DNA of 64,000 bases from Gammaproteobacteria bacterium (GTDB lineage Bacteria; Pseudomonadota; Gammaproteobacteria; Pseudomonadales; Azotimanducaceae), in contig JAPOWH010000019.1 of NCBI GenBank assembly GCA_026707735.1, positions 238,470 to 302,469 on the forward strand, in the 5' to 3' direction. How positions within the stretch are numbered: position 1 is the stretch's first letter; each line of letters starts with the position of its first letter. Below are positions 26,129 to 34,945 of this stretch, in pieces. The translations under genes were made by a program, and so were the position numbers. The notes under the pieces are model-generated. The model did not search any database, was not told where the DNA came from, and saw only the letters and a program-made list of their open reading frames with translations.

Positions 26129-29100
26129 TCGACTCCACATCTACCAGCTACGATGTCGCCATCGTTGGCGCGGGGCCCGTCGGCAGCTTGTGCGCACTTG
26201 CACATGCCCGAAAGGGGGCTCGCGTTGCCCTGCTTGAAGCCAACCCGAAAGCTTCAACTCGTCTCGCAGGCGAGTGGCTGCATCCACCAGCAGTTCGCAT
26301 GTTGGAGGAGAACGGAATCTCCCTGAAAGCTTGTTTTCATAGCAGTCCAGGCAACGGTTTCGTGGTATTTCCTGAAGATCGCTCGGAGCCGATTCTGCTT
26401 CCCTACCAGAATGGAGCCATCGGCAAGACGTGCGAGCACTCCGCGCTTGTATCCACGCTTCACAAAGCCTTGGAAGACGAGCCGGAAGTGGATTTCTACG
26501 AAGGCGCGCGGGTGCGTGACGTCGAGAACGGAACTATTACCTTTTCTCTCGATGGCACACAGAATTCGCTTGCGACAGATAGGTTGATTGGCGCGGATGG
26601 CCGTGCGTCAATGGTTCGCAAATCACTAGGGCTTCCTGTTGAACGGGTTACGTGCTCGCGGATGATTGGGGTCGTCGCAGAGGGTGTCAGTCTTCCCTAC
26701 GAGGGTTACGGGCATGTGGTCCTCGGTGGACCGGGACCCGTTCTCATATTTCAGCTGGGAGAGAATAGGGTTCGCATTGTCGTTGACGTCCCACTGGATC
26801 ACTGGACTCCTCGAGATCGGATGGCGATGCTTACGGAGTCTTACGCCTATCTCTTGCCAGAAGCTGTCCGCCAACCATTTGTCTCGGAGCTTCGAGCTGG
26901 AAGGTTCCAAGCTGCAGGAAATGAGCTACTGCCCCGTACAACTTACGGAACCTCGCGGCGAGTGTTAATAGGCGATGCGGCAGGTCACTACCATCCCCTG
27001 ACGGCTGTTGGGATAACTCTCGGTTTCGGCGATGCATTGACTCTAGCCGCCACACCGGATTTTGGTGCGTTTGCCACCAAGCGATTGGAAGCCATTCGAA
27101 CTCCCGAGCGTCTTGCGCTCGGTCTCTACGAAGTCTTTGCCGACTACCGAGCCGAGGCGATTGCCGTGAGGCAGGCAACCTACCGTCGATGGCGGTCTAG
27201 CCCCAAGGTACGCAAGCAGACAATGGATCTTCTTGCCTGTGAAGACGTGTCACTCACTCGACTGGGATTGACGTTTTTCACAATCATGGCACAGGCCATA
27301 AAGAGCACTTTTCCAAGGTCGTTTGGTTCGGAAGCATGGCGTCGGGCTCGGGAGGTTTCCCAAGCGCTAGTGAGCCGCGTCGGGCACTTCTTGCGGAGTT
27401 TCCAATCGCTGAAGACCGAAGCCGTCAGCACAGCCCGCGAACAAAGCAAGCGGCTCTGGGATAGATGGTCACGCTCGTTGTTGACTTCCGTGCTACCGCA
27501 TGCGCACGAATCCCAAACAGCCAAACCAGAATTTTCTCTCGCCCCAGAAGGGACGGAGGAGGCCCTGCGCCGCGCAACAGAGCGGCTTTTAGTTCTGCAG
27601 GCAAAAGACGGAAGCTGGGAAGGTGAGATGGTTTGGTGTCCGATGCTCACTGCGCAATACGTACTGCTCAGCTACATTTTGGATGAGGAACTCGAACCAC
27701 AGCGCGTACGTCTCGTGTTGCGAAATTTCGAGCGCACTCAACTCGCGGAGGGCTTGTGGGGACTCCACGAGCACTCGCACCCATATCTGTTTGTTACAAC
27801 TCTTGTATACGTAGCAGCCCGCCTCCTCGGAGTCGACAAAGATGATCCACTCATCGCGAGGGCTGGCAGATTCGTTAGATCGGAGAGCGTGCTCGGCATA
27901 CCGAGTTGGGGGAAGTTCTGGCTGGCTCTCCTGAATCTGTTCGACTGCAAGGGACTACATCCCGTATTGCCGGAATTGTGGGTCTTTCCAACTTGGCACC
28001 CGCTGCATCCGTCGAAATGGTACTGTCATACGCGCCTCATATACATGTCGCTGGCCGTTGTCTACTCGAGTCGATTTCAGGCACCAGTGACTCCGCTGAT
28101 TGCGTCCCTGCGGAACGAACTTTTTGGAGATGACTTCGACGGAGTTGACTTTGCTTCTGCACGCATGCAGCTGCGCAAAGAGGATGTCTTCACGCTGCCG
28201 ACGGCTCGGTTGCGATGTGGCTATGCAATTGGCCGAATTATCGACCGATTCCATGGAAAGCGACTCCGACGCAAGTGCGTTCAGTCTCTGGTCGAGCGAA
28301 TTCGTTGGGAATTGCACAGCTCCGATCACACGAGCATCTCTCCCGTCAGCGGGTTTCTCAACATTCTTGCCCTGTGGCTGCATGATTCGCAGGATGACGA
28401 CTGTCGTAGAGCATTAGCTCAGATTGACGGGTGGATCTGGGAGGATGAAAAAGGCGGAACTCGGATTACAGGAGCGAGAAGCGTCTCTTGGGACACAGGC
28501 TTTGCCTTGCAGGCTTTGGCGGAGGCACCGGAGTCTGTTGAGACCAAGAAAGCCATCGAACTCGGAACGGATTTCCTGGTCAGCCAGCAAATACGCGAGA
28601 GTTTCGAGGGTTACGAATCCGCCTTTCGGAGCGATCCAAAAGGCGGTTGGTGCTTTGCTGGAATCTGGCACGGCTGGCCGGTTTCCGATTGCACAGCCGA
28701 AGCTCTTCATGGTCTGCTTGTAACACGGCCGGAGTCAATCGATTCGGAAGCGATCGCGGAAGCAGTCGGCTTTATGCTCCGAAGCCAGAACAAGGATGGA
28801 GGATTTGGAAGCTACGAAGCACGACGCTCGATGTTCACTCTTGAGTGGCTGAACCCAGCCGAAATGTTCGGCGAATCGATGACCGAGAAGTCCTACGTGG
28901 AATGTACGGCTTCGTGCCTCGCAGCACTTGCAAGCAGCAAGAAACACCTTGCCAACCTAGTTGACGAGCGGGTGGAAAACTCAATAGCTCGAGGCGAGTC
29001 TTGGCTTCGGCGGACTCAGCGAAGCGATGGGTCTTGGCGAGGAGTTTGGGGAGTGCAGTTCATATACGGGACTCTCTTCGGCATCAGAGGGCTTCGAGCC

Positions 29101-29505
29101 GCAGGGTGCAGCGCAAGCGACGCAGCTCTGCGACTAGGTTGCAGGTGGTTGCTGGAACGCCAGCGAGAAGACGGAGGTTGGGGCGAACACCACAGCGGCT
29201 GTCTGAGTGGTGAGTATGTTCCGCACAACGAGAGTCAAGTCATTCAGACTGCTTGGGCATTGATAGCACTTCTCGAAGCGGGCGAATCCAACTGGCAAGC
29301 AATTTCTCGGGGCGCAAAATTCCTGGCTGACAGCCAATTGGAAGACGGGACGTGGCCACGGCAGGACATGGCGGGCGTATTTTTCCGCACAGCGCTATTG
29401 GACTACGAACTCTATCGACAGTACTTTCCGCTGCATGCTCTTGGCTTGTTCGAACAGCGACGAGCCTCGCGCAAAGATGCATACGCAACTTCAGCAGGCA
29501 CATAG
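26125..29505 (+). CDS. squalene monooxygenase fused to oxidosqualene cyclase
   Basis: A 1126-residue fusion. Residues 1 to about 430 are a FAD monooxygenase: dinucleotide loop G15-x-G-x2-G20, and the second FAD motif GDAAGHYHPLTAVG (from 283) that matches squalene epoxidase more than other flavin hydroxylases. A basic helical linker (about 400-470) leads to a triterpene cyclase (about 472-1126) with QW repeats (QAKDGSW, QNKDGGFG, QRSDGSW, QREDGGWG) and the oxidosqualene cyclase motif DCTAE (855-859) rather than the DxDD of squalene-hopene cyclases. The residue two before it is Val (V853), as in lanosterol synthases. It would turn squalene into oxidosqualene and cyclise it. The TTG start at 26125 overlaps the CYP51 stop. 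Confidence 0.93.
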   Translation: MIDSTSTSYDVAIVGAGPVGSLCALAHARKGARVALLEANPKASTRLAGEWLHPPAVRMLEENGISLKACFHSSPGNGFVVFPEDRSEPILLPYQNGAIGKTCEHSALVSTLHKALEDEPEVDFYEGARVRDVENGTITFSLDGTQNSLATDRLIGADGRASMVRKSLGLPVERVTCSRMIGVVAEGVSLPYEGYGHVVLGGPGPVLIFQLGENRVRIVVDVPLDHWTPRDRMAMLTESYAYLLPEAVRQPFVSELRAGRFQAAGNELLPRTTYGTSRRVLIGDAAGHYHPLTAVGITLGFGDALTLAATPDFGAFATKRLEAIRTPERLALGLYEVFADYRAEAIAVRQATYRRWRSSPKVRKQTMDLLACEDVSLTRLGLTFFTIMAQAIKSTFPRSFGSEAWRRAREVSQALVSRVGHFLRSFQSLKTEAVSTAREQSKRLWDRWSRSLLTSVLPHAHESQTAKPEFSLAPEGTEEALRRATERLLVLQAKDGSWEGEMVWCPMLTAQYVLLSYILDEELEPQRVRLVLRNFERTQLAEGLWGLHEHSHPYLFVTTLVYVAARLLGVDKDDPLIARAGRFVRSESVLGIPSWGKFWLALLNLFDCKGLHPVLPELWVFPTWHPLHPSKWYCHTRLIYMSLAVVYSSRFQAPVTPLIASLRNELFGDDFDGVDFASARMQLRKEDVFTLPTARLRCGYAIGRIIDRFHGKRLRRKCVQSLVERIRWELHSSDHTSISPVSGFLNILALWLHDSQDDDCRRALAQIDGWIWEDEKGGTRITGARSVSWDTGFALQALAEAPESVETKKAIELGTDFLVSQQIRESFEGYESAFRSDPKGGWCFAGIWHGWPVSDCTAEALHGLLVTRPESIDSEAIAEAVGFMLRSQNKDGGFGSYEARRSMFTLEWLNPAEMFGESMTEKSYVECTASCLAALASSKKHLANLVDERVENSIARGESWLRRTQRSDGSWRGVWGVQFIYGTLFGIRGLRAAGCSASDAALRLGCRWLLERQREDGGWGEHHSGCLSGEYVPHNESQVIQTAWALIALLEAGESNWQAISRGAKFLADSQLEDGTWPRQDMAGVFFRTALLDYELYRQYFPLHALGLFEQRRASRKDAYATSAGT

Positions 29506-29506
29506 A

Positions 29507-29608
29507 AAACCTCTAGCTGGTCAGCGAGGAACCATCTACTCGCGAATGAAATTTCTTTACTCCTCAATAGATGGAGTGTGCATCAACTAACTTCTATGCG
29601 AGAGGTTT
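29507..29608. terminator. nested inverted repeats between convergent sterol operons
   Basis: Outer arms AAACCTCT (29507-29514) and AGAGGTTT (29601-29608) enclose inner arms CCATCTA (29532-29538) and TAGATGG (29568-29574). They sit between the ends of the plus-strand and minus-strand sterol operons, so a bidirectional termination role is possible. Loops are long and there is no T-run. Confidence 0.3.
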
Positions 29609-29621
29609 GGTTGCGATGGAA

Positions 29622-30365
29622 CTACGCCAGCACGCTGTAGTTGCCATCCGCGATTAATCGAATGGAGGTATAGAGCCCCAACAGAGGGAAGAGAACCCAA
29701 GGAGCATTGGTTCCCCATATATATAAGTACAAGTCCATTCGCGATATGGCCGCTTGGCGATTCGCCACGAAGAAACTGACCCAGTAGACGCTGGTCATGT
29801 AGACCCACTGCCAACAAAGAATCAGTCCAATCATTCCCGTTACGTAGGCGGGGAGAATATGGATTGTGATCGCGGCATATAGAAACAGAGTTGGGAGCAA
29901 CGTGAAGAAACCATTGGAGATGTCCACATTGAATCCAAATGTGCGACGATCTGCGAAAGACGGGTCGTATTGGGAGTAAGTAGCCCACACATCCGCCCAG
30001 AGCGATGGTGAGAAGACCCGTGTTAACGGAACTTTGGACGAAAAGAACTCGACATGGGGAAGCCGACCCGTCTGGGTTCGCCAATTGCGCCAATACTCGG
30101 TCCGTCTCTCGACGCGTGATCTTCGGAGGTACAAACACGTTTCCCAATAGCAAATCAGCACATTGATAGAAAAGAAGACGGAGAGAGCCCCATGGACGAG
30201 ACCGAGGTCCCCTTGAAGGTAATAGCGAGTTCCCAGACCGGCGCCAATCAAAACGCAGACGACTAGCGCAGCGAAGGACAACACCCGAATTTTCAGTTTG
30301 CTGCTGGAGTCGGTTTCCTGGTTTCCTTCCAATTCGAGATTAGCGTGCCTTGATTGTCGGTTCAC
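29622..30365 (-). CDS. EBP/EXPERA-like membrane protein, candidate delta8-delta7 sterol isomerase
   Basis: A 247-residue membrane protein with about five hydrophobic helices. Its key residues follow the emopamil-binding protein (EBP) spacing as I recall human EBP: E75 in helix 2 (EBP E80), W127-x2-Y130-x3-D134, then D148 exactly 14 residues later (EBP E122), and N220-x2-W223 with P227 (EBP N193, W196). Two deviations stand out: E122 is replaced by Asp, and the residue matching H76 is Ile. EBP moves the sterol double bond from C8 to C7. The GTG start overlaps the squalene synthase stop (GTGA), so it is translated with sterol genes. The fold is well supported by pattern; catalysis is inferred. 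Confidence 0.6.
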   Translation of the reverse strand: MNRQSRHANLELEGNQETDSSSKLKIRVLSFAALVVCVLIGAGLGTRYYLQGDLGLVHGALSVFFSINVLICYWETCLYLRRSRVERRTEYWRNWRTQTGRLPHVEFFSSKVPLTRVFSPSLWADVWATYSQYDPSFADRRTFGFNVDISNGFFTLLPTLFLYAAITIHILPAYVTGMIGLILCWQWVYMTSVYWVSFFVANRQAAISRMDLYLYIWGTNAPWVLFPLLGLYTSIRLIADGNYSVLA

Positions 30366-31444
30366 TTATGTGATTGGTGGATTCTTGTCTCGACTGCCGA
30401 TTTACTAGGCATCGCACGGTTGAACATCCAACGCAACGCCCAATTTGAGCGAATAGCAACACTAACTGCCGCGACCAAGCTGTAAACCTGTCCACGTGAA
30501 ATCTTCACTTCACTCCCATTGCGAAAATTGGGATTTGAGTGAATTCGGCGGTAAGTCAAGCACGCGAATGCAAGGGTCCATGCTAGGAACCGGCGAATGC
30601 CTGTCTCGTGGGATGGAATGACGTGGATGTAACGGAGACTCTTTTCTAGGCAACCTCGTACGACACCTAGAAGATGAACAACCTTCAATTCCGTAGATTC
30701 GGCTTCCTGCATTGAGGATGGAAGAGCTTCGGCCGGTCCATAGGAAATTGTTCGAGGTAGCCAGCATTTGCCATGGAGTATGTCCTCCCTGTGGTCTTTC
30801 AGGATATTTATGAGTTGTAGTCCAAGACCGAACTCGGTCGCCAAAGTTAGAAGTTCGTCGCGGCGAGCGGCGATTTCAACGGAATAGGTGCAGAGTACTT
30901 CGGTGATCATTTCGCCCACTACGCCCGCCACAAAATAGCAGTAACGCTCAACCTGAGCCACGTCTTGCAGTCCATCGGAACCTGTACTGACGAACTCTGA
31001 CATTCCCTGGCACATGATTTTGATGCATCTATCGATCGGAGCGCTTTTGGCACTTGGCAATTGCCGATGAAAATCTACAACGAGACGCGTGTTCACCACG
31101 AGATCTCTCTCATCGCTGTTCGTCCCATCAGACAACTTTGGAACAAGGTCCTCTGCAAAGGAATCTGCCGACTCGTTGTGAGCTACCACACGGGCAAATC
31201 TGCTTAGGAAACGCCGTTTGGTCTGTATGTCGAGATCCGGCGAATCTTCAATCGTGTCCGCAATTCGACATAGCAGGTAGACGTTACCAATAACGAAGCG
31301 TATTTCTTCAGGCAATTGTGGGATTGTCAATGCAAATGTCCGCGATACTCGGCTGAGTGCGTAAGTCTGAAACTCAAGCACTGAGTCCTTCGCGGACTGT
31401 TCGGACCGTGGGATTCGATCGCGCGATGTAGCTTTGTCGGTCAC
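30362..31444 (-). CDS. squalene synthase
   Basis: A 360-residue trans-isoprenyl diphosphate synthase of the squalene/phytoene class. The first Asp-rich motif is D63-T-I-E-D67, the second N213-ILKD-x2-ED (D217, E220, D221), with SRTFALTIPQLP before them and the squalene-synthase motif YCYFVAGVVGEMIT (168-181) between. The C-terminus is hydrophobic and may associate with membrane. It condenses two farnesyl-PP to squalene with NADPH. The single-gene form resembles sterol-type squalene synthase rather than the HpnCDE route. GTG start. It feeds the squalene monooxygenase-cyclase encoded convergently. Confidence 0.93.
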   Translation of the reverse strand: MTDKATSRDRIPRSEQSAKDSVLEFQTYALSRVSRTFALTIPQLPEEIRFVIGNVYLLCRIADTIEDSPDLDIQTKRRFLSRFARVVAHNESADSFAEDLVPKLSDGTNSDERDLVVNTRLVVDFHRQLPSAKSAPIDRCIKIMCQGMSEFVSTGSDGLQDVAQVERYCYFVAGVVGEMITEVLCTYSVEIAARRDELLTLATEFGLGLQLINILKDHREDILHGKCWLPRTISYGPAEALPSSMQEAESTELKVVHLLGVVRGCLEKSLRYIHVIPSHETGIRRFLAWTLAFACLTYRRIHSNPNFRNGSEVKISRGQVYSLVAAVSVAIRSNWALRWMFNRAMPSKSAVETRIHQSHK

Positions 31445-31736
31445 GCTACACGACTTTCATTCGTTCCAAAGCATGCAAAGGAAACGACCCCCAACCTAAC
31501 AAGCCCATTTGAAGTTGAAAATGGTACTACAACTACCGTACAAAATTCGACGACCGCGGTCTGACCTCCTTTCACTATTGGGGTCAGTAGAACTGCCACG
31601 AAAGCAAATTGTCGGTGCAATTGGTGGGTGGGCCTAGAGAAGCTCCATTTCCATCGGGAGCCGCCAAGCGAATTGCACTAGCGAATAGGATCAGCTGAAC
31701 TCGGCGAATAGACCGGGTTCGATCTAACGAGATTTC

Positions 31737-32732
31737 CTATTGTGGCTTGCGAGCGTGGACCAGGAAACTTGGCGTAAAGATGCCCAGCTTGCCCGCTTCG
31801 ACCAGGGCGTCTGCTGCGGCATTCAAGAGTCGGGATGCCTCGGAGACGCCTGCGGGGACTACTTTTATCCTTTCCAACATGCCAGTAGTCTTCGCAATGA
31901 CCGCCCGTCCCATTGGCGTGCGTGCAAACGAGGACAGGGAAATGTCTCTCCCTTGTAGTGCCATGTACCACGGAGTCGAAGGGTCACCTTCTACTGCTTG
32001 CTGGTCTTTTGCCTCAATGACCTCGAATCCCGCGGCTTGCACTGTTTCGATGTACTTTCCTGTAGTCGAAAGATTGGGTGTCGCGTTGTTGTGCTCGATT
32101 TGAGCTTTGATTTCGTTGTGCTTGCTGTTGGAGCGGTCGAAATCGTCTGTGAGAGTCCAGTCGATAATGGCGGCTTCGGCGCCAGGTTTCAGCAATCGAA
32201 AGAGCTCGCGAAACGCCATGTCCCTATCGGGTGCGTGGCAGATTGCTTCGATTGAATACATGGCATCAAATGTGGCTTCGTTGTACGGTACGTCCATAAA
32301 GTCTGCGTACAAGAAGGAACACGACTCAAGCAGTCCTGCTTTCCGCACCAAGTCTCTCCCTCGCCGAAGCTGCTGCATATTGATGTTGATTCCCACGATG
32401 CGGGCACCTGTAGCCTTGGCGATATTGATTAGCGGCCCGCCAACTCCGCACCCGATGTCTGCCACTTCCATTTTTGGACCAAGACGCAGGAGTTTGCCGA
32501 TTCCTTCGTTGTGACGGCGGAGAGACTTTGGCAGGCTCTCTCCTGGACGCCGAGGGGCGAAGTGAAATGTTGGACCCCATCCAAACTCGTAGAACGAAGT
32601 GACAGCGTCGTAGTAGCTGCTGACAAGCCGCGGCTGCTCACGAATCCGAATGGTGTCGTCGCTCGAAAGCTCTGTAACTTGCCGGAAGTCTCGGAAGTTC
32701 TGCACGGCCTCTTTTAACTTGTTTCCGCTCAA
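31737..32732 (-). CDS. smt: sterol 24-C-methyltransferase
   Basis: A 331-residue SAM-dependent methyltransferase of the ERG6/SMT family. Sterol-binding region I (YYDAVTSFYEFGWGPTFHF, 40-58) matches the SMT signature Y-E-x-GWG-x2-FHF, the SAM motif is DIGCGVGGP (92-100), region III is SIEAICHAPD, and the C-terminal SMT domain ends AGKLGIFTPSFLVHARKP. It adds methyl from SAM to C-24 of a sterol side chain that has a delta24 bond. The TTG start is supported by AGGA 7 bases upstream. It heads the minus-strand sterol group, with 292 bp without a recognised gene before squalene synthase. Confidence 0.93.
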   Translation of the reverse strand: MSGNKLKEAVQNFRDFRQVTELSSDDTIRIREQPRLVSSYYDAVTSFYEFGWGPTFHFAPRRPGESLPKSLRRHNEGIGKLLRLGPKMEVADIGCGVGGPLINIAKATGARIVGININMQQLRRGRDLVRKAGLLESCSFLYADFMDVPYNEATFDAMYSIEAICHAPDRDMAFRELFRLLKPGAEAAIIDWTLTDDFDRSNSKHNEIKAQIEHNNATPNLSTTGKYIETVQAAGFEVIEAKDQQAVEGDPSTPWYMALQGRDISLSSFARTPMGRAVIAKTTGMLERIKVVPAGVSEASRLLNAAADALVEAGKLGIFTPSFLVHARKPQ

Positions 32733-32975
32733 TTTGGTTCCTGTTAACTGGCTCGCGATTGGTTCGGTTTGAAGTCGCTAGTCTACATTGCCGCAGCGGG
32801 CAGTTCGATCGGGAGAGTGCGATTACACGGCGCAGTATGCACGAAGGACTTTAGAATTCTCTTAAGGAAAGTCAGGCAGAAATTGAGACCCAACTAGTAG
32901 GAATCAACAAGAACCATGGCTACTTGCGTGGCATACTCTAACGTGCTGGTCTAATCTCTTAGAACGATAGGAATC

Positions 32976-33323
32976 TTGACGAAGAGCAAATACATACCAG
33001 GCGAACGAATCAGGGAGTTCACTGACCGAATTGCGCCAAGCGAAGCGGTTGATGCAGCGTACGAGTGCGGTCTGTATGATGGAGACTATGCGGTCGTGCA
33101 TAACCCAAGAACACAATTGCGGCCGGAGCTCGAAACAGCTCGAACTGCAGCCTCAATTCAATGGCGCGATGGTCTGGTATCACTTGAGGAAATTATCGAT
33201 TGGGTCCGAAGAGGCGCCCGACATCCGATAACCAAGCAAGCGTCTTATCAGGTCGCTCTGGGCGAGGAGAAGACAATTGCCCTGCTACTCATAAACCGTG
33301 GACTTTTCAAGCGGCATTGGTAA
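32976..33323 (+). CDS. small hypothetical protein
   Basis: A 115-residue soluble protein that I do not recognise. The TTG start has AGGA 5 bases upstream. It is mostly charged and helical in the second half (VSLEEIIDWVRRG, EEKTIALLLINRGLF), without signal peptide or membrane segment. It is divergent from the sterol methyltransferase and 200 bp from the convergent sugar transporter gene, and belongs to neither operon. Confidence 0.4.
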   Translation: MTKSKYIPGERIREFTDRIAPSEAVDAAYECGLYDGDYAVVHNPRTQLRPELETARTAASIQWRDGLVSLEEIIDWVRRGARHPITKQASYQVALGEEKTIALLLINRGLFKRHW

Positions 33324-33523
33324 GCGAGAATTCTAGTTACGCGTAGTCCACAATACACCTAGGAATTGTCTGGCTTCTTTGTAATCAAGCAGCGCACTTG
33401 ATATACCAATCGGGGTAACCGGACTCTTCTAAATGGGATCGTGCGGAACGAACTGCCACGAACTCCGATCTCTCCTCAAGCCAACCAAGAGTTGCCAACA
33501 AAATGCTGGACTCGACACACGGC

Positions 33524-34945
33524 CTACACCAACCCTCTGCGCTCCTCAAGCTGTGCCCGGACTTCGTACGCCTTCGATTCTGTGATGCTGTAGCGAGCAA
33601 TCAAAAGGATCGCCAAGAGCGACAAGACAACCGGAACCACGACGTCGTAGACACGCATCAAAAATAACGTCTGCTCAGATTGATTGCCTTCGAGTGCGAC
33701 ATCGAACCCCGTTGCATTGAGAAGATAGCCACTTCCAAGCAATGCCGCCGCCATTCCAAGCTTGACCATGAACCAAAAAATTGAACCATACATGCCCTCG
33801 CGACGCTGTCCAGTGTTTAGTTCATCGACGTCGCACACATCCGCAATCATCGAAGCCATCAAAGTGAAGAGTGAACCTAGCCCGAATGCTATTAGAGGTG
33901 CGCAGATCAACAGGAGATACGGGTACTCTGGGTTGTAGCAAATCCATTTGAGTCCATAGCCGATTGCAGAAATGGTTATGCAAATAGCGAAAGTCTTTCG
34001 CTTCCCTATGCGGGATCCCAGATAGGTTGTCAACGCAATAACGAGAAACGTCGCGATTGAAGAAATGACGCCGAAAATCAGTATGAGATTGGCTGCAGCA
34101 TCGGTATCTCCCGCATAAAGGTAGAAGACAGTGACGTAAAACTGAAATGCCGCAATGAGTTGAAACCCGTTGAAGACGAGGAACGTCGCTCCAGCGAGCA
34201 TCAGGAAATCCCTATTGGCGATCGTTGTGCCAAAGCCTCTTAGGAAACCGAAGATTTGTGTGCTGATCGATACAGAGTTTTCACTGGAGCTGCCCTTTCC
34301 AAACCGTTCTCGCAGCGCCAACGCTGGAACAATTCCGAACGCAATGCAACCGACCGCGACGACTATCGCCAAGATTGACGCTCCGTTGCCCAACCCTCCG
34401 AATTGGTCTAGTTCCATGAATTTCAAGAAGGCGGGGGAGATTACGTAAGCCAACTGGCCGATGATGTTCTGCACGCCCATGAGTCGGGTTCGTTCGTGAT
34501 AGTCCGGAGTCAGTTCATAGCCCAGCGCCACCCACGGAGTTGCGAACACGGTGTATGCCAAGTAGAAGAACAGCGATACGAGAAGGAAATACCAAAAGTA
34601 GTAGCCCTCTGATCGACCCTCCGGCAATTGCCATAGCACGATGAAGATCAAACCTGCAGCGAATACACCGCCAAACATGTAGGGCCTTCGACGCCCCCAG
34701 CGAGATCTTGTGTTGTCCGAGATGTAGCCCATGATAGGGTCGGTCCAGGCGTCCATCAGACGCGGAATCCCACTCAACCAACCGACGAGCGCCGGGTTCA
34801 TTCCAAATGCGAGGTTGAGAACCACCATCATGCTCCCGCTGGCAGCAGCAAGCATGTTGTTCGCAAACGCACCGCATCCGTATGCGATCTTCTTCTCGAA
34901 CGGAATTCGGTCTGCGGGGTTAGTTACATGGTGGCGTTCCGTCAT
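33524..34945 (-). CDS. GPH-family (MelB-like) sugar:cation symporter
   Basis: A 473-residue inner-membrane transporter with about 12 helices. The N-terminus (KIAYGCGAFANNM) and the motif D-x2-TDPIMGYISDNTRSRWGRRRPYM mark the glycoside-pentoside-hexuronide symporter family; the Asp residues of the TDP motif normally bind the cation. It imports sugars or short oligosaccharides. It is the last gene of the glycoside-use operon and overlaps the preceding hydrolase gene by ATGA (34942-34945), so its substrate is probably the product of the GH3 and TIM-barrel enzymes. Confidence 0.88.
   Translation of the reverse strand: MTERHHVTNPADRIPFEKKIAYGCGAFANNMLAAASGSMMVVLNLAFGMNPALVGWLSGIPRLMDAWTDPIMGYISDNTRSRWGRRRPYMFGGVFAAGLIFIVLWQLPEGRSEGYYFWYFLLVSLFFYLAYTVFATPWVALGYELTPDYHERTRLMGVQNIIGQLAYVISPAFLKFMELDQFGGLGNGASILAIVVAVGCIAFGIVPALALRERFGKGSSSENSVSISTQIFGFLRGFGTTIANRDFLMLAGATFLVFNGFQLIAAFQFYVTVFYLYAGDTDAAANLILIFGVISSIATFLVIALTTYLGSRIGKRKTFAICITISAIGYGLKWICYNPEYPYLLLICAPLIAFGLGSLFTLMASMIADVCDVDELNTGQRREGMYGSIFWFMVKLGMAAALLGSGYLLNATGFDVALEGNQSEQTLFLMRVYDVVVPVVLSLLAILLIARYSITESKAYEVRAQLEERRGLV

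Noticed and set aside
28687..28701. Cyclase as a squalene-hopene cyclase
   Set aside because: The catalytic motif is DCTAE, typical of oxidosqualene cyclases, rather than DxDD, and the protein is fused to a squalene monooxygenase.
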